Source: Coprobacillus sp. (lineage in GTDB: Bacteria > Bacillota_I > Bacilli_A > RFN20 > CAG-826). Taken from it: a stretch of 34,372 nucleotides of DNA. This document shows positions 16,115 to 25,953 of the stretch, one piece after another (the first letter of the stretch is position 1; each line of letters begins with the position of its first letter). The stretch is taken from NCBI GenBank assembly GCA_021203815.1, contig JAJQAL010000008.1, positions 1 through 34,372 of the forward strand, in the 5' to 3' direction. The translations under genes and the position numbers were made by a program. The notes beneath the pieces are model-generated. The model saw only the letters and a list, made by a program, of their open reading frames with translations, made no database searches and was not told where the DNA came from.

Positions 16115-16628
16115 TTTCCCAAGCCGTCCTTACTAGTGTTATTTCTTTTGATTCAATACGCGAATCGTTTGAATTATGAGTGGTGCTAAAAACACTATAA
16201 TCACCAATAGAAAAGGTCATATTAATTTCGTCTAGAGACTGATTTTCTTCTAGTTCTGTTTCTAATTTATAGAGGTATGTTCCATCATTCCAAGATATAT
16301 TGGTTTGTGGAATAAAGTTGTATGTAAACTCTTCAGATTCATCCTGTCCAACTGGAACATCGTTTAACCAAATAGAGTAATTAAATATCGATGAATTTTC
16401 GCTACTATATAGTCCATATTGCAATCCAGTTTTTTCACTTATAACAAGTTTTATATTATTGATTAACAAATTGGTTTGTTCGAAATATATATTATTTGCT
16501 TCCCACACCCCTTGTTCTTTTATATGCTGGTGATAACCTTGCCAGCAGCCACTTAAACAGACCACCATAAGTGGTAAATATCCTAGCAATACTAACTTAT
16601 TAGTAATTATTTTTGTTGTTATTTTCAT
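16107..16628 (-). CDS. Putative lipoprotein, possible divergent paralogue of its neighbour
   Basis: Signal peptide plus lipobox VVCLSGC. IKEQGVWEANNIYFEQTNLLINNIKLVISEK. Overlaps the neighbouring gene. Confidence 0.6.
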   Translation of the reverse strand: MKITTKIITNKLVLLGYLPLMVVCLSGCWQGYHQHIKEQGVWEANNIYFEQTNLLINNIKLVISEKTGLQYGLYSSENSSIFNYSIWLNDVPVGQDESEEFTYNFIPQTNISWNDGTYLYKLETELEENQSLDEINMTFSIGDYSVFSTTHNSNDSRIESKEITLVRTAWENE

Positions 16629-16715
16629 GCTAGTTTCCTACTTTAATGCTAAGCGTTTGTTTAAATGATGGTGTAGGGATATATTCAATCAGTATTATTG
16701 TCAATTTTTTTTGCG

Positions 16716-16806
16716 TGGCGGAGGAAGAGGGGTTCGAACCCTCGCGCACTGTGACATGCCTACGAGCTTTCCAAGCCCGCCCCTTCAGCCTCTTGGGTAT
16801 TCCTCC
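16716..16806 (-). tRNA. tRNA-Ser (anticodon GGA), CCA encoded
   Basis: Reverse complement GGAGGAATACCCAAGAGGCTGAAGG...CGGGC TTGGAAA GCTCG... long variable arm...TTCCTCCGCCA. Confidence 0.93.
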
Positions 16807-16862
16807 ACTAACTAGGTATTATACCAAATTATATATAATTTACTAAATATTTCATATAAAAT

Positions 16863-17849
16863 ATGAATATGCGTGAATTCACTATAAATAGCAATGAAGA
16901 AGGTCAAACTTTAGAGAAGTATATTCGCAAACTTTTAGTGAACGCTCCCCTTAGTTTTATCTATAAAACCTTCCGTAAAGAAGATATTAAAATTAATGGG
17001 AAAAAAGCGAAAAAGGAAGCCGTTTTACACAAAGGAGATAAGGTTAGTATCTATATTAGTGAAGACGCTTTCCTCTCTTTTCTTAAAAGCGAGACTATTA
17101 CCCCTAATGAATATATAAAGCCTTGGATTATCTATGAGGATGATAATATCCTCATCGTTAATAAACCAAAGGGCATTTTAGTAGTGGATGATAGATCAGA
17201 GGAAAAAAGCCTCACCGATATGACGCTTGAGTATTTATACGCCGAAGGGGTCTATGACCCAACTGAAAGCCCCACCTTAAAGCCAGGTCCCGCTCATAGA
17301 CTAGATAGGAATACCTCAGGACTAGTGGTATTTGGAAAAAATGTTCTCTCATTACAGGCTCTCCTTCTCATGATGAAAGATAAATCCGCTCTTAAAAAGA
17401 AATACTATGCCCTAGTAAAGGGAATAGTGGACGAACCCGGGATAGTGGATGTTCCCCTTCTTAAGGATAGTAAAAATAACACCGTTTATGTCTCTTCCTT
17501 AGAAGCGGGAGGGAAAAGAGCCCAGACGAGATATGTCCCGCTATCATACCATGGAAACTATACTCTTTTAGATATCACATTATTAACAGGCCGTACCCAT
17601 CAAATCCGTGTCCATATGGCGTATATATCTCATCCAGTAGTGGGAGACTCGAAATATGGAGACTTCGACCTTAACCGTCTTTTTAAGGACGAATACCATC
17701 TCCACTCCCAGTTTCTTGAGGCTTATGAACTTACCTTTACTAATCCTCCAGATACCTTAAATTACCTAAAAGGGAAGACGTTTACTGCGCCAATGGATGA
17801 AGAATATATGAAGATATTAGAAGGGCTTGATGAGAATTCTTCTAATTAA
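16863..17849 (+). CDS. RluA-family 23S rRNA pseudouridine synthase
   Basis: S4-like N-terminus, IIYEDDNILIVNKPKGILV, PAHRLDRNTSGLVVFGKN, GRTHQIRVHMAYISHPVVGDSKYG. Start may be the ATG at 16869. Confidence 0.88.
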   Translation: MNMREFTINSNEEGQTLEKYIRKLLVNAPLSFIYKTFRKEDIKINGKKAKKEAVLHKGDKVSIYISEDAFLSFLKSETITPNEYIKPWIIYEDDNILIVNKPKGILVVDDRSEEKSLTDMTLEYLYAEGVYDPTESPTLKPGPAHRLDRNTSGLVVFGKNVLSLQALLLMMKDKSALKKKYYALVKGIVDEPGIVDVPLLKDSKNNTVYVSSLEAGGKRAQTRYVPLSYHGNYTLLDITLLTGRTHQIRVHMAYISHPVVGDSKYGDFDLNRLFKDEYHLHSQFLEAYELTFTNPPDTLNYLKGKTFTAPMDEEYMKILEGLDENSSN

Positions 17850-17901
17850 CTTTTAGTTAACCCCTAAAAAAACTATAATATTAACTAGTGAGTGAAGCGA
17901 T

Positions 17902-19611
17902 ATGAGCATCATCGATAGTTATAATAGATGGCTTAATTCTTCTAAGGTGGATGAGTCCACTAAAGAGATTTTACGTAACATGAGTAAAGAAGAAATCGAC
18001 GATGCTTTTTTTAAAGACGTTGAATTCGGAACCGCGGGAATGAGAGGGGTCCTTGGCCCCGGAACTAACCGCCTTAACTCCTTTACCATAAAAAAGGCCG
18101 CTATTGGTTTTAGTATGTACCTCCTCGAGAAATATCCCGACGCGAAAGATAGAGGTGTAGTGATATCTCATGATAATAGGCATATGTCGAGAGAGTTTAC
18201 TCTTTTAAGTGCGGAAGTTCTTAATGACTTTGGAATTAAAGCCTATATCTTTGATTCCCTAAGGCCCACTCCAGAACTCTCTTTTGCGGTCCGATATACC
18301 CATGCCTCTGGCGGTATTATGATCACCGCCTCTCATAACCCTAAAGAATATAATGGGTTTAAGGTCTATGATGATACAGGCTGCCAGCTTGTGCCCGCTA
18401 AAATAAGCCGTTTAGTGGAGATTATTGCTTCTCTTCCTAATGAACTAGAAGTGGAATATGATACCGCCCCCACAAGAGGCGAGACTATAACCCTAGGAAG
18501 TGAAGTGGATGATACTTATGTTAAGGAAGTCGAAAAAATTCAGCTTCATCCTGAACTTGATAAATCTAACTTCAAGATTGTTTTTACCCCTAACCACGGC
18601 ACTAGTTATGTTAATTTAATGAGAATCTTTAAAGACTGTGGATACGAAGTCTATCCAGTGGAAGAGCAGTGCGTCGTGGACCCTGATTTCTCCGCGACGG
18701 AGTGTCCTAATCCTGAAGACCCCCGCTCGTTTACTAAAGCCATAGAACTCGCCTATAAAGTAGGCGCGAATATTATAATTGCCACTGATCCAGATGGCGA
18801 TAGGGTGGGCCTTGCTTACCACTCAAGTAGCGGCGGAGACTATAAACTCTTTACTGGTAATGACTCCGCTTCGATGCTCTTTGACTATATTTGTAGTGAG
18901 CGTATATCTCTAGGGACAATGCCGGAGCACCCAGCGATGTATTCCACAATTGTTTCCACTCCGCTTGGAGAGGAACTTGCTCGTCACTACGGCGTGGCCT
19001 ATAAGAATTTCCTTACTGGATTTAAATATATCGGTAATCAAATCGCAGAAGATGAGGCGCATAATGGGCCAACCTATATCTTTGGGTTTGAAGAGTCGTA
19101 TGGCTGCCTTATTTCCCCTATTGCAAGAGATAAAGACGGATTACAAGCCGCTCTCCTTTACGCTGAGCTTGCGCTATATAATAAACTCCACGGAAGAACC
19201 TTAGGGCAAAACTATGACCGTATCTCCGAAGAGTTTGGCTATCACCTCGACCTTGTTAAATCCATCGAGTTTAAAGGGGCAAGCGGTAGTCAGAAAATGA
19301 AAGATATTCTTAATGCTTTAAGAACCGAGCCCCTTACTGAAATTAATGGAGCGAAAGTCGTTTCCCTAGAGGACTATCTCGTAAGTAAGAAATATGAAGG
19401 CGAGAAAATCACTCCTATCGATATTGAAAAGAGTGATGTTCTTATCTATAAGTTTAGTGATAGAACGTCTCTTGCGGTCAGGCCTAGCGGCACTGAGCCT
19501 AAGATTAAATTCTATGTCGGCGTGGTCTCTACTGACCGTATAAACGCTAAAGAAAAAGCCTCAAATTTCTTTGACGCTGTTATCTCTCATTTGAATCTTA
19601 ATTTTGAGTAA
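17902..19611 (+). CDS. Phosphoglucomutase/phosphomannomutase family
   Basis: GTAGMRGVLGPGTNRLN, TASHNPKEYNGFKVY, IIATDPDGDRVG, GFEESYGCL, RPSGTEPKIKFY. Confidence 0.92.
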   Translation: MSIIDSYNRWLNSSKVDESTKEILRNMSKEEIDDAFFKDVEFGTAGMRGVLGPGTNRLNSFTIKKAAIGFSMYLLEKYPDAKDRGVVISHDNRHMSREFTLLSAEVLNDFGIKAYIFDSLRPTPELSFAVRYTHASGGIMITASHNPKEYNGFKVYDDTGCQLVPAKISRLVEIIASLPNELEVEYDTAPTRGETITLGSEVDDTYVKEVEKIQLHPELDKSNFKIVFTPNHGTSYVNLMRIFKDCGYEVYPVEEQCVVDPDFSATECPNPEDPRSFTKAIELAYKVGANIIIATDPDGDRVGLAYHSSSGGDYKLFTGNDSASMLFDYICSERISLGTMPEHPAMYSTIVSTPLGEELARHYGVAYKNFLTGFKYIGNQIAEDEAHNGPTYIFGFEESYGCLISPIARDKDGLQAALLYAELALYNKLHGRTLGQNYDRISEEFGYHLDLVKSIEFKGASGSQKMKDILNALRTEPLTEINGAKVVSLEDYLVSKKYEGEKITPIDIEKSDVLIYKFSDRTSLAVRPSGTEPKIKFYVGVVSTDRINAKEKASNFFDAVISHLNLNFE

Positions 19612-19630
19612 AATAAGCTTGTTTTGCGCT

Positions 19631-20440
19631 TTATTTATTTAAAATACTTTCTAAAACGCGCATTACTCCATCGTTATTATTATCATATTCGGTCACTATA
19701 TTAGCGGCTTTTTTTAATTGATCCACTCCGTTAATCATGGCCACTCCAATTCCAGCGTATTTAATCATTTCTAAATCGTTAAAAGAGTCTCCAATACATA
19801 TTATATTTCTTTTTGGGATATGGTAATAGTGGGCGGTCCTTTTAATACACGCCGCTTTTGATATTTTTTTAAAATAGATTTCGCTATATTCCGCTTTAAA
19901 CCAGTATCTCACTGCATATCCTTTATGTTTAGCGACCGCTTTATCGATTCTTTCATCTGGTTTAGTGCTATCTGTATCTTTCATAATCATAGTCCAAGGG
20001 TCTTCGTCAAGTGTTTCAACGATGTTTCCGTAGTTGATATCAAGCCCTTCATGCCAGAAGAAACGTGATAGCTCTTCATCAGACTCCGCTAGCCATATCT
20101 TATCATCAGTCTCACACATGACGTTACATATCGCGTCTCCGCAGTCTTGATATATCTTTTTAATGATTTCCTTAGGAAAGGTGAAATAGGTCTTTTTAAA
20201 ATTCTCATCATTAGGATGGAAACAGTAGGCCCCATTATAGCAAATAAGGGGAGAATTAAGGCCTATTTGATTATAGTAATAGATTAATGAGCGACGTGGA
20301 CGACCGCTTGCAAGCATCACAATATGACCTTCATCTTGAAGGGATTTTAAATATTTTTGACTCATTTCTGATATGGTTTTCTCATCCGTTAGAAGCGTCG
20401 AGTCCATATCGATGACAATTAAATATTTATTAGTCTTCAT
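19631..20440 (-). CDS. Cof-type HAD hydrolase
   Basis: VIDMDSTLLTDEKTISE, MLASGRPRRSL, CIGDSFNDLEMIKYAGIGVAM. Confidence 0.88.
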   Translation of the reverse strand: MKTNKYLIVIDMDSTLLTDEKTISEMSQKYLKSLQDEGHIVMLASGRPRRSLIYYYNQIGLNSPLICYNGAYCFHPNDENFKKTYFTFPKEIIKKIYQDCGDAICNVMCETDDKIWLAESDEELSRFFWHEGLDINYGNIVETLDEDPWTMIMKDTDSTKPDERIDKAVAKHKGYAVRYWFKAEYSEIYFKKISKAACIKRTAHYYHIPKRNIICIGDSFNDLEMIKYAGIGVAMINGVDQLKKAANIVTEYDNNNDGVMRVLESILNK

Positions 20441-21422
20441 TAAGATTAACTAGTCCAACTTTAGCTTTTACCCGCTCGAGAGTCTTACTCGCGACTTTTC
20501 TTGCCTCTTTAGCCCCTTCTTTTAGAGCGGCTTCATATTCTTTACTTTCTAAAATGGCTTTATATCTTTCTTGGAAGGGGATGAGCTCATTTACGACGGC
20601 ATCACAAACTTCTTTTTTAAAATCCCCATATCCTTTACCCACGAAATGGGCTTCCGCTTCTTCTATGCTTGTATTAGTAAGCGCGGCGTATATGGTAAGT
20701 AAATTAGATATTCCAGGTTTATTTTCTACGTCATATTTAATTTCATTTCCAAGATCAGTAACCGCGCTCATAATCTTTTTTCTGATCGTTTTCTCGTCAT
20801 CTAAAAGGAAAATGTCGCCTTTCGGGTCGCTTTTACTCATTTTTTTCGTGGGATCTGATAAGGACATAATTCTTTTTCCGACTTCATTAACCTGGGCTTT
20901 TGGCACTGTAAATGTTTCGCCATATCTTTTATTAAAGCGGTTAGCGAGGTCGCGGCAAAGCTCGACATGCTGGACTTGATCCTCTCCAACGGGAACAGTA
21001 TCCACGTCATAAAGGAGAATATCGCTTGCCATTAAGACTGGATAAGTAAAAATTCCTAGTCCAATGGCATTATCATTAAGTTTTTTTGACTGGTCTTTAA
21101 ACTGAGTCATCCTTGAAAGCTCTCCCATATAGAGGTAGTTTTGAAGGATTATCGCTAGCTCAGCGTGCTCATGAACACTTGATTGGAGAAAGATGTGACT
21201 CTTGGCGGGGTCAAGACCCGCGGCGAGATAAAAACAGGTGATATCGATGCTATTTCTCGAGAGTGTTTCGCTTTCAATTGGAAGCGTTAAGGCGTGGAGG
21301 TCCGCAATAAAAATAAACATCTCGCCTTCCTTTTCAAGATGCTTTAAGTTTTTAAGCACGCCAATATAGTTTCCAAGTGTTAGTGTGCCGGTAGGTTTTA
21401 CTCCTGTAAGTATTCTTTTCAT
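20430..21422 (-). CDS. trpS: Tryptophanyl-tRNA synthetase
   Basis: TGVKPTGTLTLGNYIG, FIFIADLHALT, GEDQVQHVEL, KKMSKSDPKGDIFLLD. Confidence 0.94.
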   Translation of the reverse strand: MKRILTGVKPTGTLTLGNYIGVLKNLKHLEKEGEMFIFIADLHALTLPIESETLSRNSIDITCFYLAAGLDPAKSHIFLQSSVHEHAELAIILQNYLYMGELSRMTQFKDQSKKLNDNAIGLGIFTYPVLMASDILLYDVDTVPVGEDQVQHVELCRDLANRFNKRYGETFTVPKAQVNEVGKRIMSLSDPTKKMSKSDPKGDIFLLDDEKTIRKKIMSAVTDLGNEIKYDVENKPGISNLLTIYAALTNTSIEEAEAHFVGKGYGDFKKEVCDAVVNELIPFQERYKAILESKEYEAALKEGAKEARKVASKTLERVKAKVGLVNLNED

Positions 21423-21465
21423 AAGCGCCTCTGCGTATATTAAGTTTATGTTATAAACTTTAGTT

Positions 21466-21494
21466 TTGCAACTAGTTAAATAGGGGACTATTAT
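21466..21494 (+). promoter_or_regulatory. Candidate nrdG promoter
   Basis: TTGCAA (21466-21471), 17-bp spacer, TATTAT (21489-21494), 6 nt before the ATG. Confidence 0.5.
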
Positions 21495-21500
21495 ACTCTT

Positions 21501-22193
21501 ATGAATATCGTTTCTATGATAAAACTATCCCTCGTGGATTATCCTGATAAGCTCTCCTGCGTTCTATTTACTCAGGGGTGTAATTTCGTCTGCCCCTTTT
21601 GTCATAATAAAGATTTAGTGCTCCCTGGCCCCCGTCTCCCAAGTCTATCTCACGATGAAATCTTTGATTTTTTAAAGGCGAGAATCGGGAAACTTGACGC
21701 AGTAGTTATTACCGGCGGAGAGCCCACGCTTGATAAAGACCTAATACCCTTCATAAAAGAGATAAAAGCACTCGGTTATCTTGTAAAACTCGACAGTAAC
21801 GGCACCAATCCTTCAGTTTTGAAAAATCTTATCGATAATCACCTCGTTGATTATGTAGCGATGGATATAAAAAATTCTCCCGCAAAATACGCCCTAACTG
21901 CGGGGTTATCAAGTGTTGACCTCTCTCCTATAAAAGAGAGCATTTCCCTTCTTATTAACTCCGATATCGATTACGAATTCCGTATGACGACGATTGATGA
22001 GTTTCACTCGGCTGAGGATATGGACGAGATTGGTGAGCTTATTAAAGGAGCAAAGCGCTTCTATTTTCAAAAGTATGTCGACTCCCCTAACTGCATCGTC
22101 GGCGGCTATCACTCAGTGGATGAAAAAAAGATAAGAGAATTCGCTCTTATCTTATCTAAGTATGTTAGCGAAGTAAATCTTCGCGGCTACTAA
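21501..22193 (+). CDS. nrdG: Radical SAM anaerobic ribonucleotide reductase activating protein
   Basis: VDYPDKLSCVLFTQGCNFVCPFCHNKDLV with CxxxCxxC, AVVITGGEPTLDKDL. Confidence 0.85.
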   Translation: MNIVSMIKLSLVDYPDKLSCVLFTQGCNFVCPFCHNKDLVLPGPRLPSLSHDEIFDFLKARIGKLDAVVITGGEPTLDKDLIPFIKEIKALGYLVKLDSNGTNPSVLKNLIDNHLVDYVAMDIKNSPAKYALTAGLSSVDLSPIKESISLLINSDIDYEFRMTTIDEFHSAEDMDEIGELIKGAKRFYFQKYVDSPNCIVGGYHSVDEKKIREFALILSKYVSEVNLRGY

Positions 22194-24571
22194 TTGAGAT
22201 TCATTTTCCTTTCATCAAGATATTTTCTAATATTACTTGGATTATTATAAATAGTTGTGTTCCCGTTTTCTTTTACCACTAGGGTTGGAGCGCTCTTTAT
22301 GTTAAAGGATTTAGTGAGCTCGGCGTTTTCCTCGGCGTCGACGTTTTCATATTCAAGTCCTTCTTCCTCAAGCATCTCTTTCGCCATGCGGCATTTTGGG
22401 CAGGTCTTTGTAGTGAAAAGAATTATCTGCTCGTCATCGATAAGCTCGGAGTAGGAACCCGGTTTCTCTTCTTTTATGATATCACGGGGCTTAAGAACGC
22501 TTGTTTCTATCACATATTCTTTTCTATTTCTAAACTCTTCCGCTTTTCCGGCGTTCCAGTTTGAGACTGGTCTATAGTAGCCGGTTATTCTTGAGTAGAC
22601 CTCAGTCCTTTCGTGACAGATTGGGCACTCATAGACCTCTCCTGTAATATATCCATGGTGATGACAGACTGAATATGTTGGAGAAATCGTATAGTAAGGG
22701 AGACGGTAGTTCTCCGCAATCTTTTTAACTAGGTTCATACAGGACTTCCAGTCAGGCATCTTCTCTCCAAGGAAGACGTGGAAGACAGTTCCTGAGGTAT
22801 ATAGAGTCTGTAGTTCATCTTGAATATCTAAAGCACTAAAGACGTCATCGGTATAGGAGACAGGAAGATGAGAGGAATTAGTGTAGTAAGGCGTATGATC
22901 AGCGTCACTAGCGGTAATGATTCCAGGATATTTCTCTTTATCGTGTTTAGCGAGTCTATAAGCGGTCGATTCCGCGGGTGTGGCCTCTAGATTATAGAGG
23001 TCTCCATACATCTCCTGATAATCTGAGAGTTTATTTCTCATAAAGTTAAGGACTTCTTTAGTGAATTTCTGTCCTCTTGGGTCAGAAAGATCACATCTAA
23101 GCCATCTCGCGTTAAGGCAGCACTCATTCATTCCTACGAGGCCAATCGTTGAGAAGTGGTTTTCAAATGAGCCGAGATATTTCTTCGTATATGGGTATAG
23201 ACCCTCATCTAATAGTTTAGTAATGACATTACGTTTAATCTTAAGAGATCTCGCCGCGACATTCATAAGTTTCTCGAGTCGGTTATAGAAATCTTTTTCG
23301 TCTGTTGATAAATAAGCAAGACGGGGCATATTAAGAGTAACCACACCGACGCTACCAGTGGATTCTCCGCTTCCAAAGAAGCCGCCTGACTTTCTTCTTA
23401 GCTCCCTTAGATCGAGCCTAAGACGGCAGCACATACTTCTCACATCGCTTGGCTCCATATCGGAATTAATGTAGTTAGAGAAGTATGGGGTTCCGTATTT
23501 AGCGGTCATCTCAAATAGGAGTCTATTATTTTCCGTTTCTGACCAATCAAAATCTTTAGTAATAGAGTATGTTGGAATTGGATACTGGAAGCCTCTTCCA
23601 TCGCTATCGCCTTCAATCATAATCTCAATGAAGGCTTTATTAATCATGGCCATTTCTTTCGTGCAGTCTTTATACTTGAAGTCCATTTCTTTCCCGCCGA
23701 CAATCGCTGGAAGCTCCGCCATATCATCAGGGACTACCCAGTCAAGGGTGATATTAGTAAATGGAGCCTGTGTTCCCCATCTTGATGGAGTGTTAACTCC
23801 ATAGACGAAGGACTGAATGCACTGCTTGACTTCGTCATAAGAGAGATTATCCACTTTAACAAAGGGAGCGAGATAAGTATCAAAAGAGGAGAAGGCCTGC
23901 GCGCCCGCCCACTCATTTTGCATAATGCCAAGGAAGTTCACCATTTGGTTACAAAGGGTTGAAAGATGTTTAGCGGGGCAAGAGGTAATCTTTCCTTCAA
24001 TGCCTCCTAGTCCTTCGACAAGAAGTTGACGGAGACTCCATCCCGCGCAGTAACCGGTAAGCATAGAGAGGTCGTGGAGATGAAGGTCACAGTTTTTATG
24101 AGCGTTAGCGATTTCTGGGTCATAAACTTCACTAAGCCAGTAGTTAGCGGTAATCGCTCCGGAGTTTGATAAAATAAGTCCTCCGACGGAGTATGTCACT
24201 GTGGAGTTTTCTTTTACTCTCCAGTCATTATTCTTTAAATAATTATCGACGGTTTTCTTATAGTCGAGATCGCTTGATCTCATATCGCGGAGAGACTCGT
24301 GCTGTCTTCTATAAACCATATATGATTTACAGACATCGGTGTAACCGGTCTCTAATAAAACGTTTTCTACAGAGTCCTGGATAGTTTCAACATCAATGAT
24401 GTTTTCCTTAACCTTATTATTAAAGTCAGAAGTCACTTTTAAAGCGAGAGTGGTAATAACCTCCTCGGTATAAACCTTGTGCTCGGCGATAAAGGCTTTG
24501 CGCATGGCATTCTCGATTTTCACTAAATCAAAGTCGACAATAGAGCCGTCTCTTTTTCTGACTTGTAACAT
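22190..24571 (-). CDS. nrdD: Anaerobic ribonucleoside-triphosphate reductase with C-terminal glutaredoxin/thioredoxin-like domain
   Basis: N-terminal ATP-cone (RKRDGSIVDFDLVKIENAM), zinc motif CHHHGYITGEVYECPICHERTEVYSRITGYYRPVSNWN, then IILFTTKTCPKCRMAKEMLEEEGLEYENVDAEENAELTKSFNIKSAPTLVV. Confidence 0.92.
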   Translation of the reverse strand: MLQVRKRDGSIVDFDLVKIENAMRKAFIAEHKVYTEEVITTLALKVTSDFNNKVKENIIDVETIQDSVENVLLETGYTDVCKSYMVYRRQHESLRDMRSSDLDYKKTVDNYLKNNDWRVKENSTVTYSVGGLILSNSGAITANYWLSEVYDPEIANAHKNCDLHLHDLSMLTGYCAGWSLRQLLVEGLGGIEGKITSCPAKHLSTLCNQMVNFLGIMQNEWAGAQAFSSFDTYLAPFVKVDNLSYDEVKQCIQSFVYGVNTPSRWGTQAPFTNITLDWVVPDDMAELPAIVGGKEMDFKYKDCTKEMAMINKAFIEIMIEGDSDGRGFQYPIPTYSITKDFDWSETENNRLLFEMTAKYGTPYFSNYINSDMEPSDVRSMCCRLRLDLRELRRKSGGFFGSGESTGSVGVVTLNMPRLAYLSTDEKDFYNRLEKLMNVAARSLKIKRNVITKLLDEGLYPYTKKYLGSFENHFSTIGLVGMNECCLNARWLRCDLSDPRGQKFTKEVLNFMRNKLSDYQEMYGDLYNLEATPAESTAYRLAKHDKEKYPGIITASDADHTPYYTNSSHLPVSYTDDVFSALDIQDELQTLYTSGTVFHVFLGEKMPDWKSCMNLVKKIAENYRLPYYTISPTYSVCHHHGYITGEVYECPICHERTEVYSRITGYYRPVSNWNAGKAEEFRNRKEYVIETSVLKPRDIIKEEKPGSYSELIDDEQIILFTTKTCPKCRMAKEMLEEEGLEYENVDAEENAELTKSFNIKSAPTLVVKENGNTTIYNNPSNIRKYLDERKMNLN

Positions 24572-24620
24572 GATTATACCCCCATATAGTTAAAGGCCAC
24601 TTTTTCGTGATATAATACCT

Positions 24621-24634
24621 CTAACTCGTGTTAG
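24621..24634. promoter_or_regulatory. Short inverted repeat upstream of nrdD (candidate operator)
   Basis: CTAAC-TCGT-GTTAG, about 50 bp upstream of the nrdD start. Confidence 0.3.
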
Positions 24635-24820
24635 TGTCTTATATGTTATCTAAAAAAGAAAATAAAATAAATAGAAAAATTAAGATATAAAAAAATTTTT
24701 TGACAGTGTATAAATATTGCTATTTTTTGCTTTATTTATCTATGTAAACTAATGTAGGTAAAAAGAAAAAAAGTGAGCATTTTATTAAATAAATTTAATA
24801 ATAAAGATTATAATAAACGT

Positions 24821-25279
24821 ATGATTAAAATCTATACCACCCCATCATGCTCATCCTGCCGTAAGGTTAGAGAATGGCTCAAAGAACAAGATATTCCCTT
24901 CGAAGAGAAGAATATTTTTAAAAGTGTTCTCTCCGAAAAAGAGCTCACCGAAATCCTCTCTTTAACGGAAAACGGGACCGATGATATTATTTCGAAAAGA
25001 AGTAGGGTAATAAGAGAAAATAATATCGATATCGACTCAATGTCCGTAAAAGAACTCATAAAATTTATTAAAGAAAATCCCTCGTGTCTAAAAAGGCCCA
25101 TTATCGTCGATGATAATAAATTTCAGGTTGGCTATAACCCTGATGATATTACCGCTTTTCTTGATAGAGCCAAAAAAGTGGCCATCTGGGAATGCCAGAA
25201 AGGCCTATGCGAGGAGTGCGAAGACTGCGACGCTTGTCTATTTGAAGATTTAATCGAGGGCGAAGAAAAAAGCGATTAA
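24821..25279 (+). CDS. spx: Spx/ArsC-family redox regulator with Cys-rich C-terminal extension
   Basis: MIKIYTTPSCSSCRKVREWLKEQDIPFEEKNIF...TENGTDDIISKRSRV...CLKRPIIVDDNKFQVGYNPDDI matches Spx. The ATG at 24821 sits 6 nt after TATAAT and is preferred over 24773. Confidence 0.85.
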   Translation: MIKIYTTPSCSSCRKVREWLKEQDIPFEEKNIFKSVLSEKELTEILSLTENGTDDIISKRSRVIRENNIDIDSMSVKELIKFIKENPSCLKRPIIVDDNKFQVGYNPDDITAFLDRAKKVAIWECQKGLCEECEDCDACLFEDLIEGEEKSD

Positions 25280-25854
25280 GAATGAACCGCTCTTAAATAT
25301 TTAGATTTATAGTGTTTACTTATCTTGAAGTGATATTCTCCCGCAAGTTTTTCTAGCGTCTCACTCGCTAGCTCGGGGCTAATGGCCTCAACTTCGAGAT
25401 CATAATCGCTTTTTTCATTATATTTATTAGAGTCGAGGATAATCTTATAGTCCTCTTTTATAATCTCGAGTCTTTTGGTCTCCATCTCTCCCACTTTAAT
25501 AAAGGTGAGTTTATTAAGTCCCGCTTCGCTTAGGGCGCTACTTACATCACCAGGAGGGAGAATATGTCCGTTTACGAGTAAAGAAAAATCAGTTTCACTG
25601 ATGATATCGGTAACTTCGATATTCTCAGTTTCACTGACGCGTTTTTTTAGAGTTAATTCGATGGTGTTTTTACAGTTTCTGACGCGGAGGAAACAGCCAT
25701 TTTCCTCAAGTGTATATTGACTATCGTCAATATAATAATTAACTACATCGAAGAACTCTTGATGGGAATCGTTTCTTAAAAAAGAAGCGGTTATATTAAT
25801 ATATTGCTGCTCGGTTAGAAAAGTTCTAGTTTCTATTTCTTTCGCCTCAGGCAT
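25276..25854 (-). CDS. CYTH-domain protein
   Basis: KEIETRTFLTEQQYINI...YYIDDSQYTLEENGCFLRVRN...IELTLKKR...DYDLEVEA: CYTH ExExR-type pattern. Confidence 0.8.
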   Translation of the reverse strand: MPEAKEIETRTFLTEQQYINITASFLRNDSHQEFFDVVNYYIDDSQYTLEENGCFLRVRNCKNTIELTLKKRVSETENIEVTDIISETDFSLLVNGHILPPGDVSSALSEAGLNKLTFIKVGEMETKRLEIIKEDYKIILDSNKYNEKSDYDLEVEAISPELASETLEKLAGEYHFKISKHYKSKYLRAVHS

Positions 25855-25953
25855 GCTGATATATTACTCCCCTATTAAGTAAAAATCAACCCCCAACCCC
25901 TTTAAGCGGTCCTCCTCCTTTATTTATTATTTAATTACATATATAATTAAAGC

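Noticed and set aside
16826-16841. 16-bp palindrome AAATTATATATAATTT upstream of the RluA-family gene
   Set aside because: Consists only of A/T in an AT-rich gap. Expected by chance and likely just a promoter region.
16646-16846. ORF with AEEEGFEPSRTVTCLRAFQARPFSLLG
   Set aside because: Classic false protein from the antisense of tRNA-Ser.
20554-20979. Plus-strand ORF of 141 aa opposite trpS
   Set aside because: Long antisense ORF caused by codon composition. No motif.
21423-21500. T-box or riboswitch between trpS and nrdG
   Set aside because: The gap is only 78 bp and divergent, with no T-box sequence or terminator hairpin.
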